Source: Bradyrhizobium sp. AT1
GTDB lineage: Bacteria > Pseudomonadota > Alphaproteobacteria > Rhizobiales > Xanthobacteraceae
Length of the DNA stretch: 57,032 bases
Assembly (NCBI RefSeq): GCF_001590795.1
Contig: NZ_JXDL01000001.1
Location: 2,193,947-2,250,978, forward strand
Reading direction: 5' to 3'
Of this stretch, positions 24,181 through 33,805 are shown one piece after another. The position numbers and the translations under genes were made by a program. Position 1 is the stretch's first letter; the number at the start of each line of letters is the position of its first letter. The notes beneath the pieces were generated by a model. That model did no database searches. It worked only from the letters and a program-made list of their open reading frames with translations, and was not told the origin of the DNA.

Positions 24181-24651
24181 TCAATAGTTTGCCACGTCGG
24201 GGAATTTTCGGATCATCTCGACGGCGCCGGCGACGTATTTGTCGCCCTCGGCGGCGAGCTTGGCCAAATTGTCGAAGCCGTAGCGATGCACGTCGCGCAG
24301 CTGCTTGTTGACGACGATGAGACGACCGCCGATCAGGACCATGCGGCCGAATCCCTCGTGATGCATCTTCAGCATCGGCGAGATCATCACCCCGGTCGCC
24401 TTCTCGACCGACAGTGCGACCGCGTTGAAGAACAACTCCATCCGCCAGATCGTGTCCGGATCGGGGTCGCCGACGATCGGCAAGGCGCGCCGCTTCTCCT
24501 TGTCGAGAATGTAGGGCTCGAGCAGATCGAGGTCCTTCTTGCCCTCCCAGGCACCGTGGGTGTCCTGGGCCCGCCACACACTGACGAGTTCCTTGATGAA
24601 CGGCGCATTGGCCGCTGCGTCCGGTTCAACGAGTTCAGCCGCTTCGGTCAT
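24181..24651 (-). CDS. NifX-associated nitrogen fixation protein (DUF269)
   Basis: The 156-residue protein matches DUF269: [33 protein letters not shown], then [27 protein letters not shown]. It always accompanies nifX in Mo-nitrogenase clusters. No biochemical role is established. GAGGGG precedes the ATG. It lies between nifX and the 66-aa helical protein. Confidence 0.94.
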   Translation of the reverse strand: MTEAAELVEPDAAANAPFIKELVSVWRAQDTHGAWEGKKDLDLLEPYILDKEKRRALPIVGDPDPDTIWRMELFFNAVALSVEKATGVMISPMLKMHHEGFGRMVLIGGRLIVVNKQLRDVHRYGFDNLAKLAAEGDKYVAGAVEMIRKFPDVANY

Positions 24652-24662
24652 GATGTTTCCCC

Positions 24663-25058
24663 TCAGTCTTCCAAATCAAAGCTGCGTTCCTGATCCTTGG
24701 CGAGGACCTTGCGCAGCCAGGGCGGCGGCGTGCCCTTCAGAACGTCCTCGAGCTTGACGCAGAGATCGGCGATCGCTTCGGGCTGCGCCACCTTCATCGG
24801 GTGGATGTTGTTGGCGACGACCCGCGCCGCGCCGGAGCCGCCGATCGCCGCGACATAGAGGATCGTGCAATCCTTGATCGCCTCGATCTTCGGCGCCAGC
24901 TTGTCCTCGTTGCCGTCCTCCTTGAGGTCGCCGTCGAACTGGATGGCCTCGACGAAGCGGTGCCCTTCGGGGCTGACGTCGTAGATGGCGATGTTCTTGG
25001 CCCAGCCGAAATGCGCATCGACGCGCATCAGATCCTGGGTGGCAAAGGCGACTTTCAT
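24663..25058 (-). CDS. nifX: FeMo-cofactor carrier NifX
   Basis: The 131-residue protein has the NifX/dinitrogenase iron-molybdenum cofactor domain: [28 protein letters not shown] and [18 protein letters not shown]. NifX binds NifB-co and the VK-cluster and passes them between NifB and NifEN. It follows nifN by 22 bases. Confidence 0.96.
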   Translation of the reverse strand: MKVAFATQDLMRVDAHFGWAKNIAIYDVSPEGHRFVEAIQFDGDLKEDGNEDKLAPKIEAIKDCTILYVAAIGGSGAARVVANNIHPMKVAQPEAIADLCVKLEDVLKGTPPPWLRKVLAKDQERSFDLED

Positions 25059-25080
25059 CGATCTGATCCCTCTTCTTCGC

Positions 25081-26463
25081 TTAATGCAGTTGAGGCGGGA
25101 CGACCTGAAGGCCGGCCCCGGTGTTCCGCCAGGTATCAGGCGTCGGCTGATGATTGTTTTCGCGGTCGGCGATGACGAGATTGGCGAGGTCGAACACCAG
25201 GTCGCGGGTGCCGCGGTAGCCCACCGACATCAGATGCCCGGCACCGAGGCGGTCGAACATCGGGAAACCCGCACGATAGAACGGGATCTTCAGGCGGGAG
25301 GCCGCCTGGCGACCGTGCGAATGGGTGATCAGCAGGTCGCAGTCACGTGCCTTCGCAAGTTCCTCGAGATCCTCGAGATCGCCGATCAGGACCTCATGGG
25401 TCTTGACGCGCTCCAGCACGGGCGAGGCCGTGGTGGTCACCGCGGCCGCGACCTCGGCGCCCATCTCGTGCAACATGCTCGACAGGTCGAACAGCAGATC
25501 GGGCTCGGCGCCGATCGCGAGCTTGCGGCCGCCGATGTGGAAATGCGCGTCCAGCATCGCGTCCGCAAGCTGGCCGCGCTGACGGCGGTACTTCACAGGC
25601 ACCGGCCGCCCGCTGATCTCGCTCAGGAACACGATGAACTCGTCATTGGGGATCAGGCCGCAGAGCCGCTCGAACAGCCGGAACGGCACGCCGGTCCGCT
25701 CCTGCATGGCCTCCGCCGCGCGCTCCATCTGCGCGCCGATCGCGATCGTCCAGGCCGCCTGTCCCATGGTGGCGATCTCGTCGACGCCGATGCCGCCGAT
25801 CGTGGTCGGCGTGAACTCGTCAGGGATATGGCCGTCGAGCGAGCCGGCGAGATCCGGCAGGAAGGACGGCTTGAGCCCGAAATCCTCGATGATCGTACGC
25901 AGTTCGTCGAGGTCGCCGGGCGTGAGGTGACAGCCCGGTAGCACGTTGACGCGTACGGGATCGCGCACGGTCCCCGCCTCGACCGGATCGACCAGCACCT
26001 CGACCATGCGCGCCACGGTCTTCTCCCAGCCGTCCTGGAAGGCGCCCTTGAAGTCGGGCGTGGAGACGTAGACCAGCGGGAACTTTTCCAGCTGCGGATG
26101 CTTCTGCCGGATCAGGCGGATGAAGCCCTCGACGTCGTCGCCCTTGGTCTCGGTGACGCCGGTGGAATTGATGCCGATGATCTCGGGCTTGGTGCGGTTG
26201 TAGATGTTGAGGATCGCCTGTTCGACGTTCTCGTAGCCGCCGAGCACGGTCGCGACCTCGCTCATCGCGGTGGTCTGCATCGGCACGGCTTCCTTGAAAT
26301 GCCGCACGAACAGCGTCAGCCCGAACGAGGTGCAGCCCTGCGAGCCATGCAGCAACGGCATCGCGCCGCGCAAGCCCATGAAAGCGAAGGAGCCGCCGAT
26401 CGGCTGGCTCATCTTGAGCGGATTGACCGAACAGGCCTTTTTGGACGTGGTGACGATCGCCAT
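25081..26463 (-). CDS. nifN: FeMo-cofactor assembly scaffold subunit NifN
   Basis: The 460-residue protein is homologous to NifK. It has the N-terminal segment KACSVNPLKMSQPIGGSFAFMGL, HGSQGCTSFGLTLFVRHFKE and GINSTGVTETKGDDV. With NifE it forms the scaffold where NifB-co is converted to FeMo-cofactor by addition of Mo and homocitrate. It starts 10 bases after nifE. Confidence 0.97.
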   Translation of the reverse strand: MAIVTTSKKACSVNPLKMSQPIGGSFAFMGLRGAMPLLHGSQGCTSFGLTLFVRHFKEAVPMQTTAMSEVATVLGGYENVEQAILNIYNRTKPEIIGINSTGVTETKGDDVEGFIRLIRQKHPQLEKFPLVYVSTPDFKGAFQDGWEKTVARMVEVLVDPVEAGTVRDPVRVNVLPGCHLTPGDLDELRTIIEDFGLKPSFLPDLAGSLDGHIPDEFTPTTIGGIGVDEIATMGQAAWTIAIGAQMERAAEAMQERTGVPFRLFERLCGLIPNDEFIVFLSEISGRPVPVKYRRQRGQLADAMLDAHFHIGGRKLAIGAEPDLLFDLSSMLHEMGAEVAAAVTTTASPVLERVKTHEVLIGDLEDLEELAKARDCDLLITHSHGRQAASRLKIPFYRAGFPMFDRLGAGHLMSVGYRGTRDLVFDLANLVIADRENNHQPTPDTWRNTGAGLQVVPPQLH

Positions 26464-26473
26464 GACGAGCGCC

Positions 26474-28141
26474 CTACTCCGCTGCCTGAAGAACCGGAGT
26501 CGGCTGCGCGGCCAGAATGTCCTCTATCCGCCCCTTGCAGGCGCCGCAGCCGCCGGAGGCGTTGGTCCGTTCCTTCACTCCGTCGACCGTGGTGAGACCG
26601 TGCGCGGCAATGGCATCCTCGATGGCGCCGAGCTCGACGGTCTTGCAGAAACAGATCTTCTTGGCGCGGCGCGTCTCCTCGGCACGGGCCGGATCGGCCG
26701 CGATCTCGGCCGCCTGCGCGTCCATCTGCGCCATCGCCTTGGTCTGCCAATTGGCGCCGGCGTCATCCCACGGCGCCGGCCTTCGGAGCTGCGCCCACAT
26801 CGGATTGTAGAGCGCCTTGTCGATCTCCTCCATCAGCTCGACCATGCCGATGTAGCCCATATAGCCGTGGCTGCGCTCCTGGTTGATGTCGAGCCACGGC
26901 ATCGCTGCCTTCAGCGCGACGAACTGCGACTTGCCGCCGGACAGCATGATGTCGGCTCGCGCGTCCTTCAGCATCTTGTACATCTCGCGCGGCGTCATGT
27001 CCTCGATCATGTGGGCGTCCTGGCCCATCAGCTCCTTGATCCGCTCCTTGTCCTCCTTGGTGGACTTCTTGACGGAGGTGCCGACGATTTCGAGCCCCGC
27101 CTCCTGGAGTGCTGCGACCACCGACCAGGATTTGACGCCGCCGGTGATCAGCAGCACTTTCTTGTCCTTGAAGCGCGGCTTGAAGCGTTCGATCGCAGCC
27201 CAAGCCTTGGCCTCCTCGCGCGCGATCACCGCCTCGGTGCGCTCCATCAGCTCCGCCGGCGCGCCGCGCTCGATCAGCATCCGCGCGATCTCGCGCAGCG
27301 AATCGCTGGAATCCTGGATTCCGTAGAACGAGCCCTCGAAAAACGGAATGCCGTAGCGCTCCTCCATCTTGCGGGCGACGTTGATCATTGCCTTGGAGCA
27401 CACCATCATCGCGGCCTTGGCGCGGTGCGAATAGGCCAGCTCGCGGTATTTGCCGTCGCCCGAGATACAGGAGAGGATGCGGATGCCGAGCTCGTCGAGC
27501 AGCGGCTTGATCTGCCAGAACTCGCCCGAGAGATTGTACTCGCCGATGATATTGATGTCGTAGGGCGTGGTGTAGTCGGGCTCCTCGGTGCCGATCACGT
27601 GCTCGAGCAGCGCTTCGCCTGCGAGCTTGTTGCCGAGGTTCTTCGGACCGACGAAGCCTGGTGAATTGACGGGAATGACCGGCTTGCCGAACTTCGTCGC
27701 GGCAGCCTTGCAAACGGCATTGATATCGTCGCCGATCATGGCGGGAACGCAGGTCTGGTAGACGAAGATCGCCGGCGGATCGTACTTCTCGATGACCTCC
27801 TTGATCGCCTTGTAGAGCCGCTTCTCGCCGCCGAACACGATGTCGGTCTCGTTCATGTCGGTGGTGAAGCTCCTGCGCCAGAGATCGGAGCCGGATGATG
27901 CCGAACCGCGGTTGTCCCAGGAATTTCCCTCGCAGGCGATCGGGCCATGGACGAGATGGGCGACGTCGGTGAAGGGTTGGAGCGCGATCTTGGCGCCGTC
28001 GAAGGCGCAGCCTCCAGCGGCACCGCCCGGCTGCAGCTGCTTGGTGCAGCCCTTCTTGCGCTCGGCCTCCGTCTTGTTGGCGTTCTTGCCGCAACCCGGC
28101 TCGTTGAAGACATCCTGGATGGTGGCCGACAGCGAAGTCAT
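26474..28141 (-). CDS. nifE: FeMo-cofactor assembly scaffold subunit NifE with C-terminal [2Fe-2S] extension
   Basis: At 555 residues this NifE is about 75 longer than the family core. The core has CAFDGAKIALQPFTDVAHLVHGPIACEGNSWDNRG and GYMGYIGMVELMEEID. The extra C-terminal domain (from about residue 485) has CFCKTVELGAIEDAI and GGCGACKGRIEDIL, the four-Cys pattern of BFD-like [2Fe-2S] domains as in the middle of NifU. Long NifE proteins of this kind also occur in other Bradyrhizobium. The added cluster may bring electrons to the scaffold. Confidence 0.97.
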   Translation of the reverse strand: MTSLSATIQDVFNEPGCGKNANKTEAERKKGCTKQLQPGGAAGGCAFDGAKIALQPFTDVAHLVHGPIACEGNSWDNRGSASSGSDLWRRSFTTDMNETDIVFGGEKRLYKAIKEVIEKYDPPAIFVYQTCVPAMIGDDINAVCKAAATKFGKPVIPVNSPGFVGPKNLGNKLAGEALLEHVIGTEEPDYTTPYDINIIGEYNLSGEFWQIKPLLDELGIRILSCISGDGKYRELAYSHRAKAAMMVCSKAMINVARKMEERYGIPFFEGSFYGIQDSSDSLREIARMLIERGAPAELMERTEAVIAREEAKAWAAIERFKPRFKDKKVLLITGGVKSWSVVAALQEAGLEIVGTSVKKSTKEDKERIKELMGQDAHMIEDMTPREMYKMLKDARADIMLSGGKSQFVALKAAMPWLDINQERSHGYMGYIGMVELMEEIDKALYNPMWAQLRRPAPWDDAGANWQTKAMAQMDAQAAEIAADPARAEETRRAKKICFCKTVELGAIEDAIAAHGLTTVDGVKERTNASGGCGACKGRIEDILAAQPTPVLQAAE

Positions 28142-28212
28142 TCGTCTCTCCTATCCACTGACCCGTTGCGCGAGCGCCGTGCCCCGCAATCTCGATCATT
28201 TTGGCTAGACTT

Positions 28213-28240
28213 GCCGCCGCCGCCGATTGCCTCGGGCGGC
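28213..28240 (-). other. 9-bp hairpin between nifK and nifE
   Basis: A 9-bp perfect inverted repeat (GCCGCCGCC with GGCGGCGGC) and a 10-base loop lie 20 bases after the nifK stop, within the 119-base nifK-nifE spacer. It may stall processing or stabilize the upstream nifDK message. Confidence 0.6.
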
Positions 28241-28260
28241 GGCGGATCGTTCTCGCCGCC

Positions 28261-29820
28261 TCAGCGGATGATATCGAAGCTGTAATCGGTCTTGGCCGGC
28301 ACGTTGGTGTTCTTGTCGATCTCGTCGAAGATCTTGTCGAGAATCTTGACCAGAACGTTCATGCCGCCCTGATAGCCCCACACCGGATAGCGGTGGTGGT
28401 GATGGCGATCGAACACCGGGAAACCAATGCGGATCAGCGGCGTGCCGGTGTCGCGCTCCAGATACTTGCCGTAAGTGTTGCCGATCAGGAAATCGACCGG
28501 CTCGGTGAACAGCAGCGAACGCATGTGCCAGAGATCCTTGCCCGGATACGCATGGCAATTCTTGCCGAACGGCGAGCTGTCGAACAGCGCCTGCATCTTC
28601 TCCGCCCAGGCTTTGCTGCCGTTGGTGGAGAGCACGTGCGTCGGCTCGGCGCCGAGCTCAAGCAGGAATGCCGCAAGCCCGTAGCAGAGGTCCGGATCGC
28701 CGTAGATCGCGAACTTCTTGCCATGGATATGCGCACTGGAATCGGCCATGGCATCGACCAGGCGGCCGCGCTCCTGCTCCAGAGCCTTCGCAATCGGCTT
28801 GCCGGTGATCCGCGACAGCGTCATCAGGAGCTCGTCGGTGGCGCTGACGCCGACCGGGTGGTTGAAAGCCGCAACCTCCTGGCCGTGGTTCGCGATGAAG
28901 GGCAACGTCTTCTCCGTGCAATATTGCTGCATGGAAATGGTCGCCTTGGCATGGATCGCGTTCGCGGCGTCTTCCAGCGTGGTGCCGCCGTCATACATGC
29001 GGAACTCGCCGTCGGTCGGGGTGTCGAACACGTCGCTGTTGTCCGCCAGGATCGTGTACTCGATCCCCATCAGCTCGAAGATGCGCTTCATCTCGCGGAT
29101 GTTGCCGACGGTGTAGCCGTCGAAGCCGCCGATGAAATTGATCTTGCCGTTCTCCTTGCGCTCGAGCTTCGGTGCGGTACCGGCCTTGCCATCCCAGAAA
29201 TGATCCAGAATGCCCTTGAGCGCGTTGTCGTAGCCGGTCACATGGCTGCCGACGAAGGCCGGCGTATGGGCGAAGGGAACGTCGTACTCGGCCGGAACCG
29301 AGCCCTTCTCCTTTGCGGTCTTGATGAAGGCGTTGAGATCGTCGCCGATCACCTCGGCCATGCAGGTGGTCGAGACCGCGATCATCTTCGGCTTGTACAT
29401 ATTGTAGGTGTTGGCAAGCCCGTCGATCATGTTGTTCAGGCCGCCGAACACCGCCGCGTCTTCCGTCATCGACGAGGAAACGCAGGAGCTCGGTTCCTTG
29501 AAGTGGCGCGAGAGATGGCTGCGGTAATAGGCGACGCAGCCCTGCGAGCCGTGCACGAAGGGCAGCGTGCCCTCGAAGCCGACCGCCACGAACACGGCGC
29601 CGAGAGGCTGGCAGGCCTTGGCGGGATTGACGGTCAGGGCCTCGCGAGCAAAGTTCTTCTCGCGATATTCGGGCGTCTTGGCCCATTCGCGGATGCGTTC
29701 GACTTCCGCCGGGTCGTGCGGATTCTCGAACAGCGTCTTCTTGTTGGCCAGCATCTGCTGGTATTCGGGACCCCGGAACAGCTCGAAATGATCGAGCACG
29801 TGTTCGGCATTCTGTGTCAT
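28261..29820 (-). CDS. nifK: Nitrogenase MoFe protein beta subunit NifK
   Basis: The 519-residue protein has the P-cluster ligand regions [19 protein letters not shown] and [18 protein letters not shown] and the C-terminal [17 protein letters not shown]. With NifD it forms the heterotetramer that reduces N2. The N-terminus ([23 protein letters not shown]) is of the usual length. It lies 84 bases after nifD, with a strong hairpin between. Confidence 0.99.
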   Translation of the reverse strand: MTQNAEHVLDHFELFRGPEYQQMLANKKTLFENPHDPAEVERIREWAKTPEYREKNFAREALTVNPAKACQPLGAVFVAVGFEGTLPFVHGSQGCVAYYRSHLSRHFKEPSSCVSSSMTEDAAVFGGLNNMIDGLANTYNMYKPKMIAVSTTCMAEVIGDDLNAFIKTAKEKGSVPAEYDVPFAHTPAFVGSHVTGYDNALKGILDHFWDGKAGTAPKLERKENGKINFIGGFDGYTVGNIREMKRIFELMGIEYTILADNSDVFDTPTDGEFRMYDGGTTLEDAANAIHAKATISMQQYCTEKTLPFIANHGQEVAAFNHPVGVSATDELLMTLSRITGKPIAKALEQERGRLVDAMADSSAHIHGKKFAIYGDPDLCYGLAAFLLELGAEPTHVLSTNGSKAWAEKMQALFDSSPFGKNCHAYPGKDLWHMRSLLFTEPVDFLIGNTYGKYLERDTGTPLIRIGFPVFDRHHHHRYPVWGYQGGMNVLVKILDKIFDEIDKNTNVPAKTDYSFDIIR

Positions 29821-29862
29821 CTTGGCACCTTCGTTTGGATGTCGTGTTCGATCGCCTGTCGT

Positions 29863-29893
29863 TCGGCTCTTCCCGTGGTTCGGGAAGAGCCGA
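29863..29893 (-). other. 12-bp hairpin between nifD and nifK
   Basis: A perfect 12-bp inverted repeat (TCGGCTCTTCCC with its complement) and a 7-base loop lie 11 bases after the nifD stop. No U-run follows, so it is more likely an mRNA stability or processing element than a full terminator. Confidence 0.72.
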
Positions 29894-29904
29894 CGTCGCC
29901 TCTG

Positions 29905-31407
29905 CTATTCAGCCGCCATCAGGCTCGGCCGCGGGGCATCCTTCCAGGGTGCCCTGGTCTTCTTCCAGATCGGGGAATTGATCGCCATGTCCATGTCGCG
30001 GGCGAAGATCGCGAACCCGTCATAGCCGTGATAGGGGCCGGAATAGTCCCAGGAGTGCATCTGCCGGAACGGCACGCCCATCTTCTGGAAGACGTACTTT
30101 TCCTTGATGCCGGAGCCGACGAGATCGGGCTGGATCTTCTCGACGAAGCGCTCGAACTCATAGCCGGTAACGTCGTCATAGATCAGCGTGCCGTCCTTGA
30201 CGTAGTGCTGGGCGGTGCGCTGGTAATCGTCGTTGTGGCCGAACTCGTAGCCGGTGCCGACGACTTCCATGCCGAGGTCTTCGTACGCACCGATGACGTG
30301 GCGCGGACGCAAGCCCCCGACGAACAGCATCACCGTCTTGCCTTCGAGGCGGGGGCGATACTTGGCGATCACCGCATCCATCAGCGGCTGGTACTTCGCG
30401 ATGACGCGTTCGGCGCCTTCCTTGATCTTGTCGTCGAAGAAGCTGGCGATCTTGCGCAGAGATTCCGCGATCTTGGAGGGGCCGAAGAAGTTGTACTCGC
30501 ACCAGGGAATGCCGAACTTCTCTTCCATGTGGCGGGAGATGTAGTTCATCGAGCGGTAGCAGTGCAGGACGTTGAGCTTCGCCTTGGGTGTCGCTTCCAG
30601 CTCCGCGAGGCTGCCGTCACCCGACCATTGCGCGATCACGCGCAAGCCCATCTCCTCGAGCAGGATGCGCGAGGACCATGCGTCGCCACCAATGTTGTAG
30701 TCGCCGATGATCGCGACGTCATAGGGCGTGGATTCGAACGCCGGCTTGGCCTCCGGATTAACCTTGTCGAAGATCCAGTCACGAACGGCGTCGTTGGCGA
30801 TGTGGTGACCAAGCGACTGCGAGACGCCGCGGAAGCCTTCGCAGCGGACCGGAACGATGGTCTTGCCGTCATACTCCTTGGACTTCACTTTCGAGACCGC
30901 TTCGATATCGTCGCCAATCAGTCCGATCGGGCATTCCGACTGGATGGTGATGCCGTGGTTGAGCGGGAACAACTCCTGGATCTCGTCGATGATCTTGGCG
31001 AGCTTCTTGTCGCCGCCGAACACGATGTCCTTCTCCTGGAAGTCGGAGGTGAACTGCATGGTGACGAAGGTATCGATGCCGGTCGTGCCGATGTAGTAGT
31101 TGCGCCGGGCGGCCCAGGAATATTGGCCGCAGCCGACCGGGCCGTGGCTGATGTGGATCATGTCCTTGATCGGCCCCCACACGACGCCCTTGGAGCCGGC
31201 ATAGGCGCAGCCGCGAATGGTCATCACGCCGGGGATGGACTTCAGATTCGACTTGACGCCGCAATCGGACTTGCCGGCCTCGTGCACGTTGAGATGCTTG
31301 GCACGGCGCTTGGCGGTCTTCTCCGGATAGACCTTCAAGACCTCGTCGATCAGTTGCTTGTTGCGGGCCTTGATCTCTGCAACGCTCTGGGTGGTTGCTA
31401 GGCTCAT
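29905..31407 (-). CDS. nifD: Nitrogenase MoFe protein alpha subunit NifD
   Basis: The 500-residue protein has the P-cluster ligand regions [15 protein letters not shown] and [11 protein letters not shown], the FeMo-cofactor Cys in [15 protein letters not shown] and the cofactor His in [18 protein letters not shown]. It forms the active-site subunit of dinitrogenase. It heads the nifDKEN-X operon behind a perfect -12 promoter, separate from nifH. Confidence 0.99.
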   Translation of the reverse strand: MSLATTQSVAEIKARNKQLIDEVLKVYPEKTAKRRAKHLNVHEAGKSDCGVKSNLKSIPGVMTIRGCAYAGSKGVVWGPIKDMIHISHGPVGCGQYSWAARRNYYIGTTGIDTFVTMQFTSDFQEKDIVFGGDKKLAKIIDEIQELFPLNHGITIQSECPIGLIGDDIEAVSKVKSKEYDGKTIVPVRCEGFRGVSQSLGHHIANDAVRDWIFDKVNPEAKPAFESTPYDVAIIGDYNIGGDAWSSRILLEEMGLRVIAQWSGDGSLAELEATPKAKLNVLHCYRSMNYISRHMEEKFGIPWCEYNFFGPSKIAESLRKIASFFDDKIKEGAERVIAKYQPLMDAVIAKYRPRLEGKTVMLFVGGLRPRHVIGAYEDLGMEVVGTGYEFGHNDDYQRTAQHYVKDGTLIYDDVTGYEFERFVEKIQPDLVGSGIKEKYVFQKMGVPFRQMHSWDYSGPYHGYDGFAIFARDMDMAINSPIWKKTRAPWKDAPRPSLMAAE

Positions 31408-31508
31408 GCGAATATCCCTCGGTTATCCCTGTGTGAACGATTGGACGCCTCAACCGGCGCGCCGCTCTCGCGATCTCTTTCCGCGAGGTCGCCTTGCACA
31501 GGGACTTT

Positions 31509-31524
31509 TGCAACGAGTGTGCCA
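31509..31524 (-). promoter_or_regulatory. Sigma-54 promoter of the nifDK operon
   Basis: The minus strand reads TGGCACA-CTCG-TTGCA, one base from consensus, leaving a leader of about 90 bases before nifD. Confidence 0.94.
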
Positions 31525-31583
31525 GCGTCTTCCGAAGGCAGAAAACGTAGCGATTGAAGAAGGATAGCGTTGACGCTCGCGAT

Positions 31584-31599
31584 TGTTGCAAACCCGACA
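31584..31599. promoter_or_regulatory. NifA site shared by nifD and sufE
   Basis: A perfect TGT-TGCAAACCCG-ACA lies 60 bases from the nifD promoter and 113 bases from the sufE promoter. The 351-base spacer 31408-31758 has no gene. Confidence 0.85.
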
Positions 31600-31711
31600 T
31601 CGCATCATGCCGACATGCGCTTGAACGGAGGCCTGTTCGAAACGAAACAATGCGCGCTGTCGGCGGCGCCATCGGACTTGGATTTTCTTGCCGAAAGCAC
31701 CGACCCCGCTG

Positions 31712-31726
31712 CGGTACGGAGCTTGC
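31712..31726 (+). promoter_or_regulatory. Sigma-54 promoter of sufE
   Basis: The sequence CGGTACG-GAGC-TTGC has GG-N10-GC and a perfect -12 box, 32 bases before the sufE ATG at 31759. Confidence 0.8.
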
Positions 31727-31758
31727 TTGATGCGCCTCACCAACCAAACGAGGCGATC

Positions 31759-32214
31759 ATGCCGCTTGAAACCAGATCTCCGCCAACGCCGATCGACGAC
31801 ATCATCGAGAACTTCTCACTGCTCGATGAATGGGACGACCGCTATCGTTACGTCATCGAGCTCGGGCGCAAGCTGGCGCCGTTTCCGGACGACCAGCGCA
31901 CTGACGCCAACAAGGTGCAGGGCTGCGTCAGCCAGGTCTGGCTGGCGACCACCGTCGGGCACCGGGACGGACGGCCGCTCCTCAGCTTTGCCGGCGACAG
32001 CGATGCTCACATCGTCCGCGGCTTGGTCGCGATCCTGATCGCCCTCCTGTCGGGGAGATCCGCGCAGGAGATCGCCGGCGAAGATCCCCTCGCCTTGTTC
32101 GAGCGCCTCGGGCTCGGCGAGCACCTGACGCCACAGCGCTCGAACGGCTTCCGGTCGATGGTGTCGCGGATGCGGGCGGACGCGACCGCGGCGCTGGCTG
32201 AAGCCGTGTCATGA
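31759..32214 (+). CDS. sufE: Sulfur acceptor protein SufE
   Basis: The 151-residue protein has the SufE core: IIENFSLLDEWDDRYRYVIELGRKL, then NKVQGCVSQVWL with the sulfur-accepting Cys, and SGRSAQEI. It takes persulfide from SufS and stimulates it. The ATG at 31759 has GAGGCGATC upstream; an upstream in-frame extension overlaps the promoter. It is transcribed toward the sufBCDS operon and has a NifA site, so both SUF parts are in the nif regulon. Confidence 0.94.
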   Translation: MPLETRSPPTPIDDIIENFSLLDEWDDRYRYVIELGRKLAPFPDDQRTDANKVQGCVSQVWLATTVGHRDGRPLLSFAGDSDAHIVRGLVAILIALLSGRSAQEIAGEDPLALFERLGLGEHLTPQRSNGFRSMVSRMRADATAALAEAVS

Positions 32215-32224
32215 CGGCAGTGCG

Positions 32225-32563
32225 TCAGGCAGCGTCGAAGGCGGTCCCCATTCGCACCATTTCGTGGCCTCGCATGATGACGAACACCGACCGGGCCACG
32301 AACTCGACCGTGTAGTAGATCTCGCCGAGGAAACGCCAGCTCTCGCGGACGACACCGGTATCGCCCGGATGCACCAGCGGCTCGCCGACGTCCTTGTGCG
32401 GATACATGCCGTCGTTCCTGATCACGGCGGTAGCGCGGACCGGCTCGCCAGACGCGAACTCCCCGGTGAAGCGCCGCTCCATGTTGCGCACCGTCCGGCG
32501 GCGACGGGCGTCGCAGACGATACGAGCCACGGGCCGCTGTCTTGCGGCAATCCGATCGCTCAT
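32225..32563 (-). CDS. NifZ-like protein at the end of the suf operon
   Basis: The 112-residue protein has a basic N-terminus, then a NifZ-type domain: GEPVRATAVIRNDGMYPHKDVGE, GDTGVVRESWRFLG and YYTVEFVARSVFVIM. The IRNDG and Y-V-F motifs match NifZ. It overlaps sufS by 4 bases. This third NifZ-family member may link SUF-made clusters to MoFe maturation. Confidence 0.82.
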   Translation of the reverse strand: MSDRIAARQRPVARIVCDARRRRTVRNMERRFTGEFASGEPVRATAVIRNDGMYPHKDVGEPLVHPGDTGVVRESWRFLGEIYYTVEFVARSVFVIMRGHEMVRMGTAFDAA

Positions 32564-33801
32564 GAGAACAGCTCCTGGGCCTTGACCAAGGCCTCGGCCA
32601 GAGCATCGACTTCCTCCAAGGTGTTGTAGAGCGCGAACGAGGCGCGGCAGGTCGCGGTGACGCCGAAGCGGTCGAGCAGCGGCATCGCGCAATGGGTCCC
32701 GGCGCGCACCGCCACGCCGGACCGGTCGATCACGGTTGCGAAGTCGTGGGCGTGCGCGTTCTTCATCTCGAACGACACGAGCGCACCCTTGTCGGCGGCC
32801 GTCCCGATGATCCGCAATGAATTGATCCCGCGCAGCCGCTCCTGGGCATAGGTCAGCAGGCTGCGCTCATGTCTGCGGATTCGTTCCTTGCCGATCGACT
32901 GGACATAGTCGACCGCGGCGCCGAGGCCGATGGCCTGCACGATCGGCGGGGTTCCCGCCTCGAAACGGTGCGGCGGCTCGCCATAGGTGACAGTCTCGCA
33001 CGAGACCTCGCGGATCATCTCGCCGCCGCCATTGAACGGGGACATGGTCGCCAGATGCTGGTACTTGCCATAGAGCGCGCCGATGCCGGTCGGTCCGTAC
33101 AGCTTGTGGCCGGTGATGACGTAGAAGTCGCAGTCGAGATCGCGGACGTCGACGTCCATGTGGACGGCGGCTTGCGAGCCGTCGACCAGGACGGGAATGC
33201 CGCGCGCATGAGCCAGGCCAATGACCTCCTTGACCGGAACGACGCTGCCCAGCACGTTCGACATCTGGGTGATCGCGACCAGCCTGGTCCGCGCGTTCAG
33301 CAGCTTCGCGAACTCGTCGATCAGGAAATTGCCGTCGTCGTCGACCGGCGCCCATCTGATCACCGCGCCCTGCCGTTCCCGCAGGAAGTGCCAGGGCACG
33401 ATGTTGGAATGGTGCTCCATGATCGAGAGCACGATCTCGTCGCCCGCGCCGATCCTTTCACGGCCGAACGTCTGGGCCACCAGATTGATCGCCTCGGTGG
33501 CGCCGCGGGTGAAGATCACCTCCTCGCGCCGCTCCGCATTGAGGAATCTCGCGACCTTGTCGCGCGCGCCCTCATAGGCCTCCGTTGCGGCATTGGCGAG
33601 GTAGTGCAGGCCGCGATGCACATTGGCATATTCGCTGGCATAGGCCTGCGTCAGCCGATCGAGCACAGCGTTCGGCTTCTGCGCCGAGGCCGCGTTGTCG
33701 AGATAGACCAGGTTCTTGCCGTGCACCTGCATCGACAGGATCGGGAAATCCTGGCGGACGCGGTTGACGTCATAGCTGCCGTTACTCACCGCCGGATGCA
33801 T
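32560..33801 (-). CDS. sufS: Cysteine desulfurase SufS
   Basis: The 413-residue class II desulfurase has YLDNAASAQKP, the PLP Lys in VITGHKLYGPTG and the active Cys in RAGTHCAMPLL. It supplies persulfide to SufE and the SufBCD scaffold. It follows sufD with a 4-base gap. It differs in class from the NifS encoded at 19062-20258, so the island has two separate sulfur donors. Confidence 0.97.
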   Translation of the reverse strand: MHPAVSNGSYDVNRVRQDFPILSMQVHGKNLVYLDNAASAQKPNAVLDRLTQAYASEYANVHRGLHYLANAATEAYEGARDKVARFLNAERREEVIFTRGATEAINLVAQTFGRERIGAGDEIVLSIMEHHSNIVPWHFLRERQGAVIRWAPVDDDGNFLIDEFAKLLNARTRLVAITQMSNVLGSVVPVKEVIGLAHARGIPVLVDGSQAAVHMDVDVRDLDCDFYVITGHKLYGPTGIGALYGKYQHLATMSPFNGGGEMIREVSCETVTYGEPPHRFEAGTPPIVQAIGLGAAVDYVQSIGKERIRRHERSLLTYAQERLRGINSLRIIGTAADKGALVSFEMKNAHAHDFATVIDRSGVAVRAGTHCAMPLLDRFGVTATCRASFALYNTLEEVDALAEALVKAQELFS

Positions 33802-33805
33802 GGGA

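Noticed and set aside
28201..31401. 1066-codon open frame on the plus strand opposite nifK and nifD
   Set aside because: It is antisense to two certain genes in a GC-rich genome where stop codons are rare in this frame. No ribosome site or recognisable domain is seen.
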